Shown: positions 26,012 to 34,989 of the stretch, in pieces
Numbering within the stretch: the stretch's first letter is position 1
How the letters are laid out: every line of letters starts with the position of its first letter
Source of the DNA: Halomonas lysinitropha
Lineage (GTDB): Bacteria > Pseudomonadota > Gammaproteobacteria > Pseudomonadales > Halomonadaceae
Reading direction: 5' to 3'
DNA: 64,000 bases
Assembly (NCBI RefSeq): GCF_902500215.1
Contig: NZ_CABVOU010000021.1
Location: forward strand, 62,001 to 126,000
Notes under the pieces: model-generated
Told to the model about the DNA's origin: nothing
Seen by the model: only the letters and a program-made list of their open reading frames with translations
Database searches by the model: none
Translations under genes and position numbers: made by a program

Positions 26012-26806
26012 ATGACCACAGCAAGCGACAGGCAGCGCATCTGGCTGACCGGGGCGACGTCCGGCATTGGCCGCGCCCTGGCCGAACGTCTGCTCGACGA
26101 TGGGCACCGGGTGGCCCTCAGTGCGCGCAGCGAGTCGGCGCTCGGTGAACTCGCCGCCGGTCGCGACAATGCCCTGCTGCTGCCCCTGGACGTCAGCGAC
26201 CACCAGGCCGTACAGCGGGCCGGCGAGCGGCTGGGCGAGGCATTCGGCGGCCTGGACCTGGTGATTCTCAATGCCGGGACCTGCGAGTACCTGGACGCCC
26301 GCGACTTCGATGTCGACCTCGTCGAGCGGGTCTTCGCCCCGAATTTCTTCGGCGCCGTCTACGGCGTCGAGGCTGCCCTGCCCCTGCTGCGCCGGGCCCG
26401 TGCCGAGGGCGGGCGCCCGCTGCTGGCCGCCACCTCGAGCGCGGCGGCCTATCTGCCGCTGCCGCGGGCGGAAGCCTACGGGGCCTCCAAGGCGGCACTG
26501 AGCCACTTCCTGGAGTCGCTGCGTCTCGACCTGGATGCTGAAGGCATCGACGTCAGTCTCATTCACCCGGGCTTCGTCAAGACGCCGCTGACCGACCGCA
26601 ACGACTTCGCCATGCCCATGCGCGTGAGCGTAGATGAAGCCGCCACGGCAATCCTCGACGGCCTCGCCAAGCGCCGCCTGGACATCAATTTCCCGCGGCG
26701 CTTCACGCTGCTGGTGCGACTGATGGGCATCCTGCCCCCGCGTCTTCGCCATCGCCTGGGTTTGCGCATGACCCGCCAGGACACCCCATCGGAGAGCCGT
26801 TCATGA
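26012..26806 (+). CDS. Short-chain dehydrogenase/reductase
   Basis: This 264-residue SDR has the cofactor motif TGATSGIG near residues 13-20, the NAG motif (LVILNAGT), a catalytic serine in ATSSAAAY and the YGASK active site, followed by HPGFVKTPLT. SDRs in this position of photolyase/Cfa operons are thought to act on lipid or hydrophobic intermediates; the substrate is unknown. Its stop overlaps the next start by 4 bases (ATGA at 26803-26806). Confidence 0.9.
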   Translation: MTTASDRQRIWLTGATSGIGRALAERLLDDGHRVALSARSESALGELAAGRDNALLLPLDVSDHQAVQRAGERLGEAFGGLDLVILNAGTCEYLDARDFDVDLVERVFAPNFFGAVYGVEAALPLLRRARAEGGRPLLAATSSAAAYLPLPRAEAYGASKAALSHFLESLRLDLDAEGIDVSLIHPGFVKTPLTDRNDFAMPMRVSVDEAATAILDGLAKRRLDINFPRRFTLLVRLMGILPPRLRHRLGLRMTRQDTPSESRS

Positions 26807-28179
26807 CCGCCTCGTTTACCCCGCCCCATTCGCCGCGCCACGGCGCTTACCGCGCTGGCGGCCAACGTATCGCCGTGATCGGCAGCGGCATCGGTGGCAT
26901 GGCCGCCGCCTGGTACCTGTCGAGCCACCATGAAGTGACGCTCTTCGAGGCAGCCGACCGCCTGGGCGGGCATACCGCCACCGTGGACGTGGAGCTCGAG
27001 GGTGAACAGTACGCGATCGACACGGGCTTTATTGTCTTCAACGACTGGACCTATCCGCACTTCCAGCGGCTGCTGGCGCGGCTGGGCGTGGCCAGCCAGC
27101 CCACCGAGATGAGCTTCTCGGTGCACGAGACGGCCCGCGACTTCGAGTACAATGGCCATACCCTGGGGAGCCTGTTCGCCCAGCGGCGCAACCTGCTTCG
27201 CCCCAGCTTCCACCGTCTGCTGCGTGACATCCTGTGCTTCAACCGCGAGGCGAGCCAGGCCCTGGATGACGGCCAGCTCGACCCGGCCATGAGGTTGGGC
27301 GCCTGGCTGGACGCCAATGGCTTCGGCGACGCCTTCCAGCATCAGTACCTGCTGCCCATGGGCGCGGCGATCTGGTCGGCCAGCATTCGCGACCTGCGCG
27401 ACTTCCCGCTGCTGTTCTTTGTGCGCTTCTTCCGCCATCACGGCCTGCTGTCGATCAACGACCGCCCCCAGTGGCACACCCTGGTCGGTGGCTCGCGCAG
27501 TTACATTCCGGCATTGACCGCGCCCTACGCCGACCGAATCCATCTCTCCACCCCGGTACTCGGCATCCGCCGCCATGCCGACCGGGTCGAGATCCGCACC
27601 GCGAGCGGCATCCAGGCCTTCGACCAGGTAGTACTGGCCTGCCACGCCGACCAGGCGCTGGCGATGCTCGACGACCCGGGCGGCGCCGAACGTGAGGTCC
27701 TCGGTGCCCTCCCGTATGCCGACAACGAAGTGGTGCTGCACACCGACACCCGCCTGTTGCCCCGGCGCCGTCGAGCCTGGGCAAGCTGGAACTACCGGCT
27801 CGATGGACGCGGCGACGACGCCCGGGTCTCGGTGACCTACGACATGAACATCCTGCAGCGGCTTACCGCCCCGCACACCTTCTGCGTGACCCTCAACGAC
27901 AGCGCCACCATCGACCCCGGCAAGGTGCTGGGTCGCTTCACTTATGCACACCCCCAGTTCACCCTGGCCGGCCAGGCGGCCCAGGCCCGTCACGGCGAGA
28001 TCTCTGGGCCAGAGCACCGCACGCACTACTGCGGCGCCTACTGGCGCAATGGCTTCCACGAGGACGGTGTCTGGAGCGCCCTGCGGGTGGCCCAGGCCAT
28101 GGGCTGCGATGAGGACGACGTACGCGACACCTCCATCACCCTGCCCGACGTCGCCGTCGCCGAGGAGCGGGTGGCATGA
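26803..28179 (+). CDS. FAD-dependent oxidoreductase, COG2907 family
   Basis: The 458-residue flavoprotein has the motif VIGSGIGGMAAAWYL, followed by LFEAADRLGGHTATVDV as in phytoene-desaturase/amine-oxidase-like enzymes. DTGFIVFNDWTYPHF and the C-terminal CGAYWRNGFHEDGVWSAL are hallmarks of COG2907. Homologues in Rhodobacter's singlet-oxygen regulon take part in desaturation leading to methylated furan fatty acids. The same chemistry here is an inference from family and neighbours. It overlaps the genes on both sides by 4 bases, indicating tight co-translation. Confidence 0.9.
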   Translation: MTASFTPPHSPRHGAYRAGGQRIAVIGSGIGGMAAAWYLSSHHEVTLFEAADRLGGHTATVDVELEGEQYAIDTGFIVFNDWTYPHFQRLLARLGVASQPTEMSFSVHETARDFEYNGHTLGSLFAQRRNLLRPSFHRLLRDILCFNREASQALDDGQLDPAMRLGAWLDANGFGDAFQHQYLLPMGAAIWSASIRDLRDFPLLFFVRFFRHHGLLSINDRPQWHTLVGGSRSYIPALTAPYADRIHLSTPVLGIRRHADRVEIRTASGIQAFDQVVLACHADQALAMLDDPGGAEREVLGALPYADNEVVLHTDTRLLPRRRRAWASWNYRLDGRGDDARVSVTYDMNILQRLTAPHTFCVTLNDSATIDPGKVLGRFTYAHPQFTLAGQAAQARHGEISGPEHRTHYCGAYWRNGFHEDGVWSALRVAQAMGCDEDDVRDTSITLPDVAVAEERVA

Positions 28180-28955
28180 TCCGCTCGCCCCGCTCTCGCA
28201 TCTATCGTGGCACCCTGCGCCACCGCCGCTTCCTGCCGCGTCCGCATGCCTTCGAGTACCGCATGTGGATGGCCTGGCTCGATCTCGACGAGCTGCCCGA
28301 GCTGTTCGACGGCGTGCCCGGCTTCAGCGCCCGGCGCCCGGCCCTGGCACGCTTCCGGCGTGAGGACTACCTGACACCCCACGACCGCCCGCTCAAGCAG
28401 GCGGTGCGCGAGGAACTGGAGCGCCAGCTGGGCAATGCCCCGGATGGGCGCATCTGCGTGCTGACGCAGCTGCGTACCCTGGGGCTGGGCTTCAATCCAG
28501 TGTCGCTCTATTACGCCTATGATGCCCGCGGCGAGCTGCGCGCCGTGCTCGGCGAGGTGAGCAACACGCCCTGGGGCGAGCGCACCCGCTATGCCTGCGC
28601 CGTGTCTCCCGGCCGCCATGGCCATGTGGCCGAGTTCGACAAGGCCATGCACGTCTCGCCCTTCAACCCCATGGACATGACCTACCGCTGGCGCTTCGAC
28701 ACCCCCGGCGAGTCCCTGTCGATGCACATGGAGAACTGGAAGGATGGCGAGCGCCACTTCGATGCCACCCTGAGCCTGCAGGCCCGTCCGGCCAGCCGAG
28801 GCGTGCTGCTGGCCACCCTGGCCCGCCAACCCTGGATGAGCCTGAAGACCCTCGCCGGCATCCACTTCCAGGCGCTGCGCCTCTGGCTCAAGCGCATTCC
28901 CGTCCATGACCATCCCGGCCAGGACCACCCTTCCCGTGAGGAGAGTTCGTCGTGA
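28176..28955 (+). CDS. DUF1365 protein
   Basis: The 259-residue protein begins MIRSPRSRIYRGTLRHRRFL and shows the DUF1365 pattern: HAFEYRMWMAWLDLDEL, LGFNPVSLYYAYD, EVSNTPWGERTRYA, KAMHVSPFNPMDMTYRWRFD. No enzymatic role is settled. It almost always lies between COG2907 and Cfa-like genes, so it probably works in the same lipid modification. It overlaps both neighbours by 4 bases. No signal peptide or clear transmembrane segment is seen. Confidence 0.9.
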   Translation: MIRSPRSRIYRGTLRHRRFLPRPHAFEYRMWMAWLDLDELPELFDGVPGFSARRPALARFRREDYLTPHDRPLKQAVREELERQLGNAPDGRICVLTQLRTLGLGFNPVSLYYAYDARGELRAVLGEVSNTPWGERTRYACAVSPGRHGHVAEFDKAMHVSPFNPMDMTYRWRFDTPGESLSMHMENWKDGERHFDATLSLQARPASRGVLLATLARQPWMSLKTLAGIHFQALRLWLKRIPVHDHPGQDHPSREESSS

Positions 28956-30220
28956 ATACCCTTCGCTCCGCCACTGCCCGCCCCATGCCCCCCGAGGGTG
29001 ACCGGCTGACCCGCTGGCTCAAGCCACGGGTACTGGCCCAACTCGACCGCCTGGAGGGCGGCGACATCACCCTGATCGACGGCCATCAGCGCCACCAACT
29101 GGGCCAGGGAGGGCCGCTGCGGGCCACCCTGGTGGTACGCCACCATCGGGCCTGGAAGCGCCTGGCCCTGGGTGGCACCGTGGGGGCCGCCGAGTCCTAC
29201 ATGGAGGGAGACTGGGATGCCGATGACCCGGTGGCACTGGTGCGGCTGTTCGCCGCCAATCTGGAGCGGGTCAACGGCGAGATCGAGAATGGCACGGCTC
29301 GCTTCGGCCGCTGGCTGCTCGGTGCCCTCTATGGCCTGCAGCGCAACAGCCTGCGCGGTTCGAAGCGCAACATTGCCGCCCACTACGACATCGGCAATAC
29401 GCTGTTCGCCACCTTCCTCGACCACGACCATCGCATGTACTCCAGCGCGGTCTTCCCGCACGCCGAGGCAAGCCTTGAGGAGGCCTCGACCCACAAGCTC
29501 GACCTGATGCTCGAGAAGCTCGATGTCCAGCCCCATCACCACCTGCTGGAGATCGGTACGGGCTGGGGCGGGCTGGCCATCCATGCGGCGAAGACCCGCG
29601 GCTGCCGCGTGACCACCACCACCATCTCCGCGGAACAGCACGCCTTCACGGCACGGCGCATCGAGGAGGAAGGACTGGAAGGGCGCATCATCCTGCTTCA
29701 GAGCGACTACCGCGAACTCGAGGGCCAGTACGACCGCCTGATCTCGGTGGAGATGATCGAGGCGGTAGGTCACCAGTACCTGGGCACCTACCTGGCGACC
29801 CTGGACCGGCTGCTCACCGATGACGGCCAGGCCATGCTGCAGGCGATCACCATCCGCGACCAGCGCTACGAGGCGGCCAAGCGCGAGATGGACTTCATCA
29901 AGCGCTACATCTTCCCGGGGGGCTTCCTGCCGTCGCATTACGCCATCCTCGAGGGCCTGACGCGACACACCTCGCTGAACGTCGTCGACCTCGACGAGAT
30001 CGGCCTGCACTACGCCCGCACCCTGCGCGAGTGGCGCCACCGCTTCGAGTCCAACCTGGAGACCGTGCGTCGACTCGGCTATGACGAGCGCTTCATTCGC
30101 ATGTGGCGCTACTACCTCTGCTACTGCGAGGGCGGCTTCCTGGAGCGTACCATCGGCACCTGCCAGCTGCTGCTGGCCAAGCCCGGCGCCCGGCCGGCCC
30201 CGCTCACCGGCGCGGCATGA
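28952..30220 (+). CDS. Cyclopropane-fatty-acyl-phospholipid synthase family methyltransferase
   Basis: This 422-residue SAM-dependent methyltransferase acts on unsaturated acyl chains in membrane phospholipids. AHYDIGNTLFATFLD and the SAM motif LLEIGTGWGGLAIHAA are visible, as are the bicarbonate-site region (YRELEGQYDRLISVEMIEAV) and FIKRYIFPGGFLPSH. The GTG start at 28952 has GAGGAG upstream. Given its neighbours, the product may be a cyclopropane or a methylated precursor of furan fatty acids. It overlaps DUF1365 and DUF2878 by 4 bases each. Confidence 0.92.
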   Translation: MNTLRSATARPMPPEGDRLTRWLKPRVLAQLDRLEGGDITLIDGHQRHQLGQGGPLRATLVVRHHRAWKRLALGGTVGAAESYMEGDWDADDPVALVRLFAANLERVNGEIENGTARFGRWLLGALYGLQRNSLRGSKRNIAAHYDIGNTLFATFLDHDHRMYSSAVFPHAEASLEEASTHKLDLMLEKLDVQPHHHLLEIGTGWGGLAIHAAKTRGCRVTTTTISAEQHAFTARRIEEEGLEGRIILLQSDYRELEGQYDRLISVEMIEAVGHQYLGTYLATLDRLLTDDGQAMLQAITIRDQRYEAAKREMDFIKRYIFPGGFLPSHYAILEGLTRHTSLNVVDLDEIGLHYARTLREWRHRFESNLETVRRLGYDERFIRMWRYYLCYCEGGFLERTIGTCQLLLAKPGARPAPLTGAA

Positions 30221-30753
30221 TCGCGATGGCCAACCGAACCGACAGCCCCGTGAAGATGCTGGTCAACCTGGCCGCCTTCCAGGTCGGCTGGTTCGCCTGC
30301 GTGCTGGGCGGCTCGATTGTCGGCCTGCTGGTCACCGCCGTGATCCTCACCCTGCACCTGACCTGCCTGGCCCGCCCCGGCGAGTGGCGCTGGCTGGTGG
30401 GTTTCGCCGCACTGGGACTGGTAGTGGACGGGAGCCTGGCGCTGGCCGGCGGCTTCGGCTTCACGGAGGGCATACTCGCCTTCGGCGTGCTCCCGACCTG
30501 GCTATGGCTGCTCTGGCCATTGTTCGCCACTCTGGTCCATCATTCGCTGTCATGGCTCTGGCAATACCGCTGGCTGGCCGTGCTCGGCGGCGCGACCAGC
30601 GGCCCGCTCTCCTATTACGGCGGCGCCCGCCTCGCCGGCGTCGAGCTCGCCCCCTGGTTGCTTCCCGCCGAGGCGCTGGCCTGGGCGCTGATCTGCCTGG
30701 CCCTGAGCCGTCGACTCGGTAGTTCGCTTGTCCTGACCAGAGAGACCCGCTGA
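30217..30753 (+). CDS. DUF2878 integral membrane protein
   Basis: From the ATG at 30217, overlapping the methyltransferase stop as ATGA, the product is 178 residues with about five hydrophobic segments (for example VGWFACVLGGSIVGLLVTAV and LLPAEALAWALICLAL). It matches the DUF2878 pattern by size, position and the YGGARLAGVELAP segment. Function is unknown; it may be a membrane partner of the preceding lipid enzymes. It ends the operon, and 125 bases follow before fabA. Confidence 0.78.
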   Translation: MIAMANRTDSPVKMLVNLAAFQVGWFACVLGGSIVGLLVTAVILTLHLTCLARPGEWRWLVGFAALGLVVDGSLALAGGFGFTEGILAFGVLPTWLWLLWPLFATLVHHSLSWLWQYRWLAVLGGATSGPLSYYGGARLAGVELAPWLLPAEALAWALICLALSRRLGSSLVLTRETR

Positions 30754-30878
30754 GGCCTGACCCTCCTCTCCCGTCCGCGACGTGCATTCATTCTGTCTGG
30801 ACAGTAGACTAGTGGCAGCCGCCCGGCGGCCCCAGGCCGCTTTCGGCACACAACAATCTCGACTCTCGGAACCATTCA

Positions 30879-31394
30879 GTGACCAAGCAACACTCCTTTG
30901 ATCGCGAAGAACTGCTGGCCTGCTCACGCGGCGAGCTGTTCGGTCCGGGCAATGCCCAGTTGCCGGCCCCCAACATGCTGATGCTCGATCGCATCATGCA
31001 CATCCACGAGGAAGGCGGGGATCATGGCAAGGGCGAGCTGATCGCCGAGCTGGATATCAAACCCGAGCTGTGGTTCTTCGACTGCCACTTCCCCGGCGAC
31101 CCGGTGATGCCTGGTTGCCTGGGCCTCGATGCCATGTGGCAACTCGTCGGGTTCTACCTCGGCTGGCTCGGTCATCCCGGCCGTGGCCGCGCCCTGGGCT
31201 GTGGCGAGGTCAAGTTCAGTGGTCAGATCCTCCCCGACGCCCAGAAGGTCACCTACAGCATCAACATCAAGCGCATCATCACCCGGCGCCTGATCCTGGG
31301 CATGGCCGACGGCACCGTATCCGTCGACGGCCGCGACATCTATCAGGCCAACGACCTGCGCGTCGGCCTGTTCACCTCCACCGCGAATTTCTGA
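30879..31394 (+). CDS. fabA: 3-hydroxydecanoyl-ACP dehydratase/isomerase FabA
   Basis: FabA dehydrates 3-hydroxydecanoyl-ACP and isomerises the product to the cis-3 form, the entry to unsaturated fatty acids. The 171-residue sequence aligns throughout with E. coli FabA. Catalytic His70 lies in [12 protein letters not shown] and Asp84 in [11 protein letters not shown]. The start is a GTG at 30879 with a weak Shine-Dalgarno. The gap before it contains the palindrome CTGTC-TG-GACAG near 30800, a possible regulator site. fabB follows 13 bases later. Confidence 0.97.
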   Translation: MTKQHSFDREELLACSRGELFGPGNAQLPAPNMLMLDRIMHIHEEGGDHGKGELIAELDIKPELWFFDCHFPGDPVMPGCLGLDAMWQLVGFYLGWLGHPGRGRALGCGEVKFSGQILPDAQKVTYSINIKRIITRRLILGMADGTVSVDGRDIYQANDLRVGLFTSTANF

Positions 31395-31407
31395 ACAGGA
31401 GGCTCCC

Positions 31408-32625
31408 ATGCGACGAGTGGTAGTCACCGGCCTGGGCATCGTGTCCTGCCTGGGCAATGACGCACAACAGGTACTGGAAGCGCTCAGGAACGGGCGCTCG
31501 GGCATTCGCTTCAAGGAAGACTATGCCGAGCGGGGCTTCCGCAGCCAGGTGGCCGGTAGTGTCGACATCGACCTGGATGCCTTGATCGACCGCAAGCTGC
31601 GCCGCTTCATGGGCGATGCCGCGGCCTATGCCTACATCTCCATGGCCCAGGCGATCGAGGATGCGGGGCTGGCCCCGGAACAGGTCTCCAGCGAGCGTAC
31701 CGGGCTGATCGCCGGCTCCGGTGGCGCCTCCAGCGCCAATCAGGTCGAGGCTGCCGACGTGATGCGCGAGAAAGGGCTGCGCCGTGTGGGCCCCTACCGG
31801 GTCACCCGCACCATGGGCAGCACCGTCTCGGCCTGCCTGGCGACCCCGTTCCAGATCAAGGGCGTCAACTATTCCATATCTTCCGCCTGCGCTACCTCGG
31901 CCCACTGCATCGGCAGTGGCGTGGAGCAGATCCAGATGGGCAAGCAGGACGTGGTCTTCGCCGGCGGCGGCGAGGAGGAGCATTGGACCCTGTCCTGCCT
32001 GTTCGATGCCATGGGAGCGCTCTCGACCCACTACAACGACACCCCCGACAAGGCCTCGCGGCCCTATGACCAGGCTCGCGATGGCTTCGTCATCGCCGGC
32101 GGTGGCGGCATGCTGGTGCTCGAGGAGCTCGAGCATGCCAAGGCCCGCGGTGCCAAGATCTATGCCGAGGTGACCGGCTACGGTGCCACCTCCGACGGGC
32201 ACGACATGGTCGCCCCCTCCGGTGAAGGGGCGATGCGCTGCATGCGCCAGGCCATGGCCACCGTCGATGGCAAGATCGACTACATCAATACCCACGGCAC
32301 CTCCACGCCGGTGGGCGATGTGGCCGAGCTCAAGGCGATCCGCGAGGTCTTCGGCGACTCCACGCCGGCGATGAGCTCCACCAAGTCGCTGACCGGTCAC
32401 TCCCTGGGGGCTACCGGCGTGCAGGAAGCGGTCTATTCGCTGCTGATGATGGAGAACGACTTTATCGCCGCCTCCGCCAACGTCGATACCCTCGACGAAC
32501 AGGCCGACGGCTTTGACATCGTGACCCAGCGTCGTGACGACGTGGCGGTCGACCGGGTTCTTTCCAACAGCTTCGGCTTCGGCGGTACCAACGCCTGCCT
32601 GGTGCTGGAGAAGTACCGCGACTGA
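31408..32625 (+). CDS. fabB: 3-oxoacyl-ACP synthase I FabB
   Basis: FabB elongates the unsaturated acyl-ACP made by FabA. The 405 residues include the catalytic triad Cys161 (SSACATS), His296 ([11 protein letters not shown]) and His331 ([10 protein letters not shown]), and the C-terminal [10 protein letters not shown]. It is paired with fabA as in most gammaproteobacteria; the operon supplies the unsaturated chains that the upstream lipid-modifying operon would use. Confidence 0.97.
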   Translation: MRRVVVTGLGIVSCLGNDAQQVLEALRNGRSGIRFKEDYAERGFRSQVAGSVDIDLDALIDRKLRRFMGDAAAYAYISMAQAIEDAGLAPEQVSSERTGLIAGSGGASSANQVEAADVMREKGLRRVGPYRVTRTMGSTVSACLATPFQIKGVNYSISSACATSAHCIGSGVEQIQMGKQDVVFAGGGEEEHWTLSCLFDAMGALSTHYNDTPDKASRPYDQARDGFVIAGGGGMLVLEELEHAKARGAKIYAEVTGYGATSDGHDMVAPSGEGAMRCMRQAMATVDGKIDYINTHGTSTPVGDVAELKAIREVFGDSTPAMSSTKSLTGHSLGATGVQEAVYSLLMMENDFIAASANVDTLDEQADGFDIVTQRRDDVAVDRVLSNSFGFGGTNACLVLEKYRD

Positions 32626-32647
32626 TATGTAGCGATTCACCCCCGCC

Positions 32648-32682
32648 ATGCAAGAGGCGCCCCATCGGGGCGCCTCTTGCAT
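32648..32682. terminator. Strong hairpin between convergent fabB and plsC
   Basis: A 16-bp perfect stem (32648-32663 with 32667-32682, containing AAGAGGCGCCCC) has a 3-base loop. There is no T-run on either side, but its stability and its place between convergent genes indicate a bidirectional terminator. Confidence 0.75.
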
Positions 32683-32695
32683 GGCGAGAACGACG

Positions 32696-33454
32696 TCAGG
32701 CCAGGGGTTTCTCGACCGGTGGTGCGGCAGCTGCCGGACGTGGCACCTCGGAGATCTCGGCCAGCCGAGCCTCGATCCACGACTCCACCTCGACCATCAC
32801 CTCCTCGGAAGTACGACCGGCGGTCTCGATGGGCTCACCCACCTCCAGTGACAGGCGCCCGGGGCGCTTGACCCAGTGACGTCCCGGCCAACGCTCCCCG
32901 GCATTGTGGGCCACCGGCACCACCGGCACGCCGGCGCGACAGGCGATCACCGCACCACTCTTGTTGTAGCGCTGCCGGCTTCCCGGCGCCACCCGAGTTC
33001 CCTCGGGGAAGATCAGCACCGAGAGACCCTCCTCGAGCCGGGTCTTGCCCTGGGTGAGCACCTGCTTCATCGCCCGAGCGGGCTTGCTACGATCCAGGGC
33101 GATGGGATGCAGCAGCCGTAGCCCCCAGCCGAAGATCGGGATGTTCAGCAACTCGCGCTTGAGCACCGTGCATACCGGCGGATGCAGCAGTTGCAGGTAG
33201 ACGGTCTCCCACTCGGACTGGTGATTGGCGAGGAGGACGCAGGGACCATCCGGCAGGCGTTCATGGCCGTGGAAGTCATAGCGCACCCCACAGGCCAGAC
33301 GGAACCAGGCGATAATGAAATGGTTGTAGAGGTTGAGCAGGCGATAGCGAGAGCGCAGCGGCAGAAAGGGCGCTGGGGGCAGAAAAAGCACACCACAGAC
33401 CAACATGGCCAGGAAGTAGCCGGCATAGAAGATCAGGCTTCGGATCACGTTCAT
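32696..33454 (-). CDS. plsC: 1-acyl-sn-glycerol-3-phosphate acyltransferase (PlsC family)
   Basis: The 252-residue membrane-associated acyltransferase makes phosphatidic acid from lysophosphatidate. An N-terminal hydrophobic segment (SLIFYAGYFLAMLVCGVLFL) precedes the acyltransferase box NHQSEWE, an H-x4-E variant of H-x4-D found in related gammaproteobacterial proteins, and the glycerol-phosphate motif FPEGTR. The C-terminal Pro/Ala-rich tail is dispensable-looking. Its start overlaps the upstream gene by 4 bases (33451-33454). Confidence 0.9.
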   Translation of the reverse strand: MNVIRSLIFYAGYFLAMLVCGVLFLPPAPFLPLRSRYRLLNLYNHFIIAWFRLACGVRYDFHGHERLPDGPCVLLANHQSEWETVYLQLLHPPVCTVLKRELLNIPIFGWGLRLLHPIALDRSKPARAMKQVLTQGKTRLEEGLSVLIFPEGTRVAPGSRQRYNKSGAVIACRAGVPVVPVAHNAGERWPGRHWVKRPGRLSLEVGEPIETAGRTSEEVMVEVESWIEARLAEISEVPRPAAAAPPVEKPLA

Positions 33455-34341
33455 CGAGACATCGACTCCTCTTGGGCCTCGCCGTCATCCCTGGCCATGC
33501 ACCAGGTGTCCAACATGCGACCGACCTCCAGGCGCCAGGGCTTCTGGTGGACGCCGAACACGTCCAGTACCCGCCGGCAATTCAGCACACGACGCAGCGG
33601 CTGGTCGTGATGATGGCTCAGCGCCTTGACGCTACCCAGTGTAACCTGTTCGCCACGCCCCTCTAGCCGTGTAGCAAGCTGGGTGCGCACCATGGAGACG
33701 AAGGTATAGGCGCTCACCGGCTCGGGACCGGCCAGATGGTAGCTGCCCCAGGATTCGGCACCGCAGTGCTGCTGCTGGAGCATGCCGATCAGCGCCATGG
33801 CCACGGCATCCGCCGACGTTGGGCAGAAGATCACGTCGGACTCTGCCCGCACCTCGCCACCATCCGTCAAGGTGTCGAGCAGCTCGCCCAGCCAGGCTTG
33901 GCTACCGTCCAGGGCGAACAGTGGTCCCAGGCGCACGATCAGGTGCCGGGGGTACTCGGCACGGATTCGGTCGCCGGTACGGATCAGACGCCTCAGGCTC
34001 TCGTCGCGGGGTTCCGGGATGACGTGCTCGTCGATGGGAACATCGAGGCCGTCCTCATAGAGCTGGTCGGAGACGCACCATACCAGCGGGATCTCCGCTT
34101 CGTGGCAGGCCTCCATGCAAGCCTCGACCGCCTCGGCATGGGCCGTAACGGCGGCCGGCTCGGCCGTGATCGGCCGTAACAGCGGCGGGATCACCAGCGC
34201 ATCCGGGCGAATTTCCTCGAGAAGCCGCGGCGTGGCCGTAAGACCTGGCTCGATGGTCAACTCGGTGTCGCTGCGACGGTTGGCCTCGCGCGCCAGCGCC
34301 AGGCTCAAACAGTGCCCGGCCTCCAGAATCAGCAGCTTCAC
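33451..34341 (-). CDS. RmlD-like NAD-binding protein with a degenerate Rossmann motif
   Basis: This 296-residue protein resembles extended SDRs of the RmlD type: ALVIPPLLRP, LVWCVSDQLYEDGL, YPRHLIVRLGPLFA, SYHLAGPEPVSAYTFVSM. The N-terminal ILEAGHCLSLALA lacks the expected GxxGxxG, and the catalytic YxxxK is not evident. It may have lost cofactor binding or catalysis and serve another role. It is translationally coupled to plsC. The substrate is unknown. Confidence 0.7.
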   Translation of the reverse strand: MKLLILEAGHCLSLALAREANRRSDTELTIEPGLTATPRLLEEIRPDALVIPPLLRPITAEPAAVTAHAEAVEACMEACHEAEIPLVWCVSDQLYEDGLDVPIDEHVIPEPRDESLRRLIRTGDRIRAEYPRHLIVRLGPLFALDGSQAWLGELLDTLTDGGEVRAESDVIFCPTSADAVAMALIGMLQQQHCGAESWGSYHLAGPEPVSAYTFVSMVRTQLATRLEGRGEQVTLGSVKALSHHHDQPLRRVLNCRRVLDVFGVHQKPWRLEVGRMLDTWCMARDDGEAQEESMSR

Positions 34342-34365
34342 GACATCTCCTCGGCTGTTCCCTGA

Positions 34366-34941
34366 CTAGAACGGGATCTCGTCATCGAAATCGTCGAAGC
34401 TGCCCGGATCCGGGGCGCCGTAGTTGCCGCCCTGCTGCTGGCCACCGCCCTGCTGCGGAGGAGCAGGCTGCGGGGCCGGATGCTGGGGCTGGCCCCCCTG
34501 TTGCGGTGCGTTGCCATAGCCGCCCTGCTGCTGACCGCCCTGCTGGGGCTGGCCGCCATACTGGCCGCCCTGCTGACCTCCAGACTGGCCACCACCGTCG
34601 CCGCCGCGGGAGTCCAGCATCTGCATGTCGTTGGCAACGATCTCGGTGCTGTACTTGTCCTGGCCGCTCTGGTCCTGCCACTTGCGGGTCTGCAGGCGGC
34701 CCTCGATATAGACCTTGCTGCCCTTCTTGAGGTACTGCTGGGCGATCTCGGCGGTCTTGTTGAACAGCACGACCCGGTGCCACTCGGTGCGCTCCTGGCG
34801 CTGGCCGCTCTGCTTGTCCATCCAGGTATCGGTGGTAGCCAGGTTGAGGTTGGCAACGGCGGTGCCGGAGGGTGTGAAGCGCACCTCCGGATCCTGGCCG
34901 AGGTTGCCGATGAGAATGACCTTGTTGATGCCGCGAGCCAT
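34366..34941 (-). CDS. ssb: Single-stranded DNA-binding protein SSB
   Basis: SSB coats single-stranded DNA in replication, recombination and repair. The OB-fold occupies residues 1-112 ([53 protein letters not shown]). A 65-residue Gly/Gln-rich linker follows, and then the conserved acidic tip DDFDDEIPF that binds partner proteins. The 191-residue length is typical. AAGGAG lies 6 bases upstream of ATG. No LexA-type CTGT-N8-ACAG box is seen in the gap before it. Confidence 0.97.
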   Translation of the reverse strand: MARGINKVILIGNLGQDPEVRFTPSGTAVANLNLATTDTWMDKQSGQRQERTEWHRVVLFNKTAEIAQQYLKKGSKVYIEGRLQTRKWQDQSGQDKYSTEIVANDMQMLDSRGGDGGGQSGGQQGGQYGGQPQQGGQQQGGYGNAPQQGGQPQHPAPQPAPPQQGGGQQQGGNYGAPDPGSFDDFDDEIPF

Positions 34942-34989
34942 GAGGGACTCCTTGCTGTCGTGAAGTACGTTGTAAGGATCATACGCGGC

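Noticed and set aside
26563..30040. Long - strand open frames opposite the COG2907, DUF1365 and methyltransferase genes
   Set aside because: The + strand genes have clear motifs and coupled overlaps. The opposing frames have no start signals or domains.
30795..30815. CTGTC-TG-GACAG before fabA as a LexA box
   Set aside because: The spacing is 2 bases, not 8, and the target gene is not a damage-response gene. Kept only as an unassigned palindrome.
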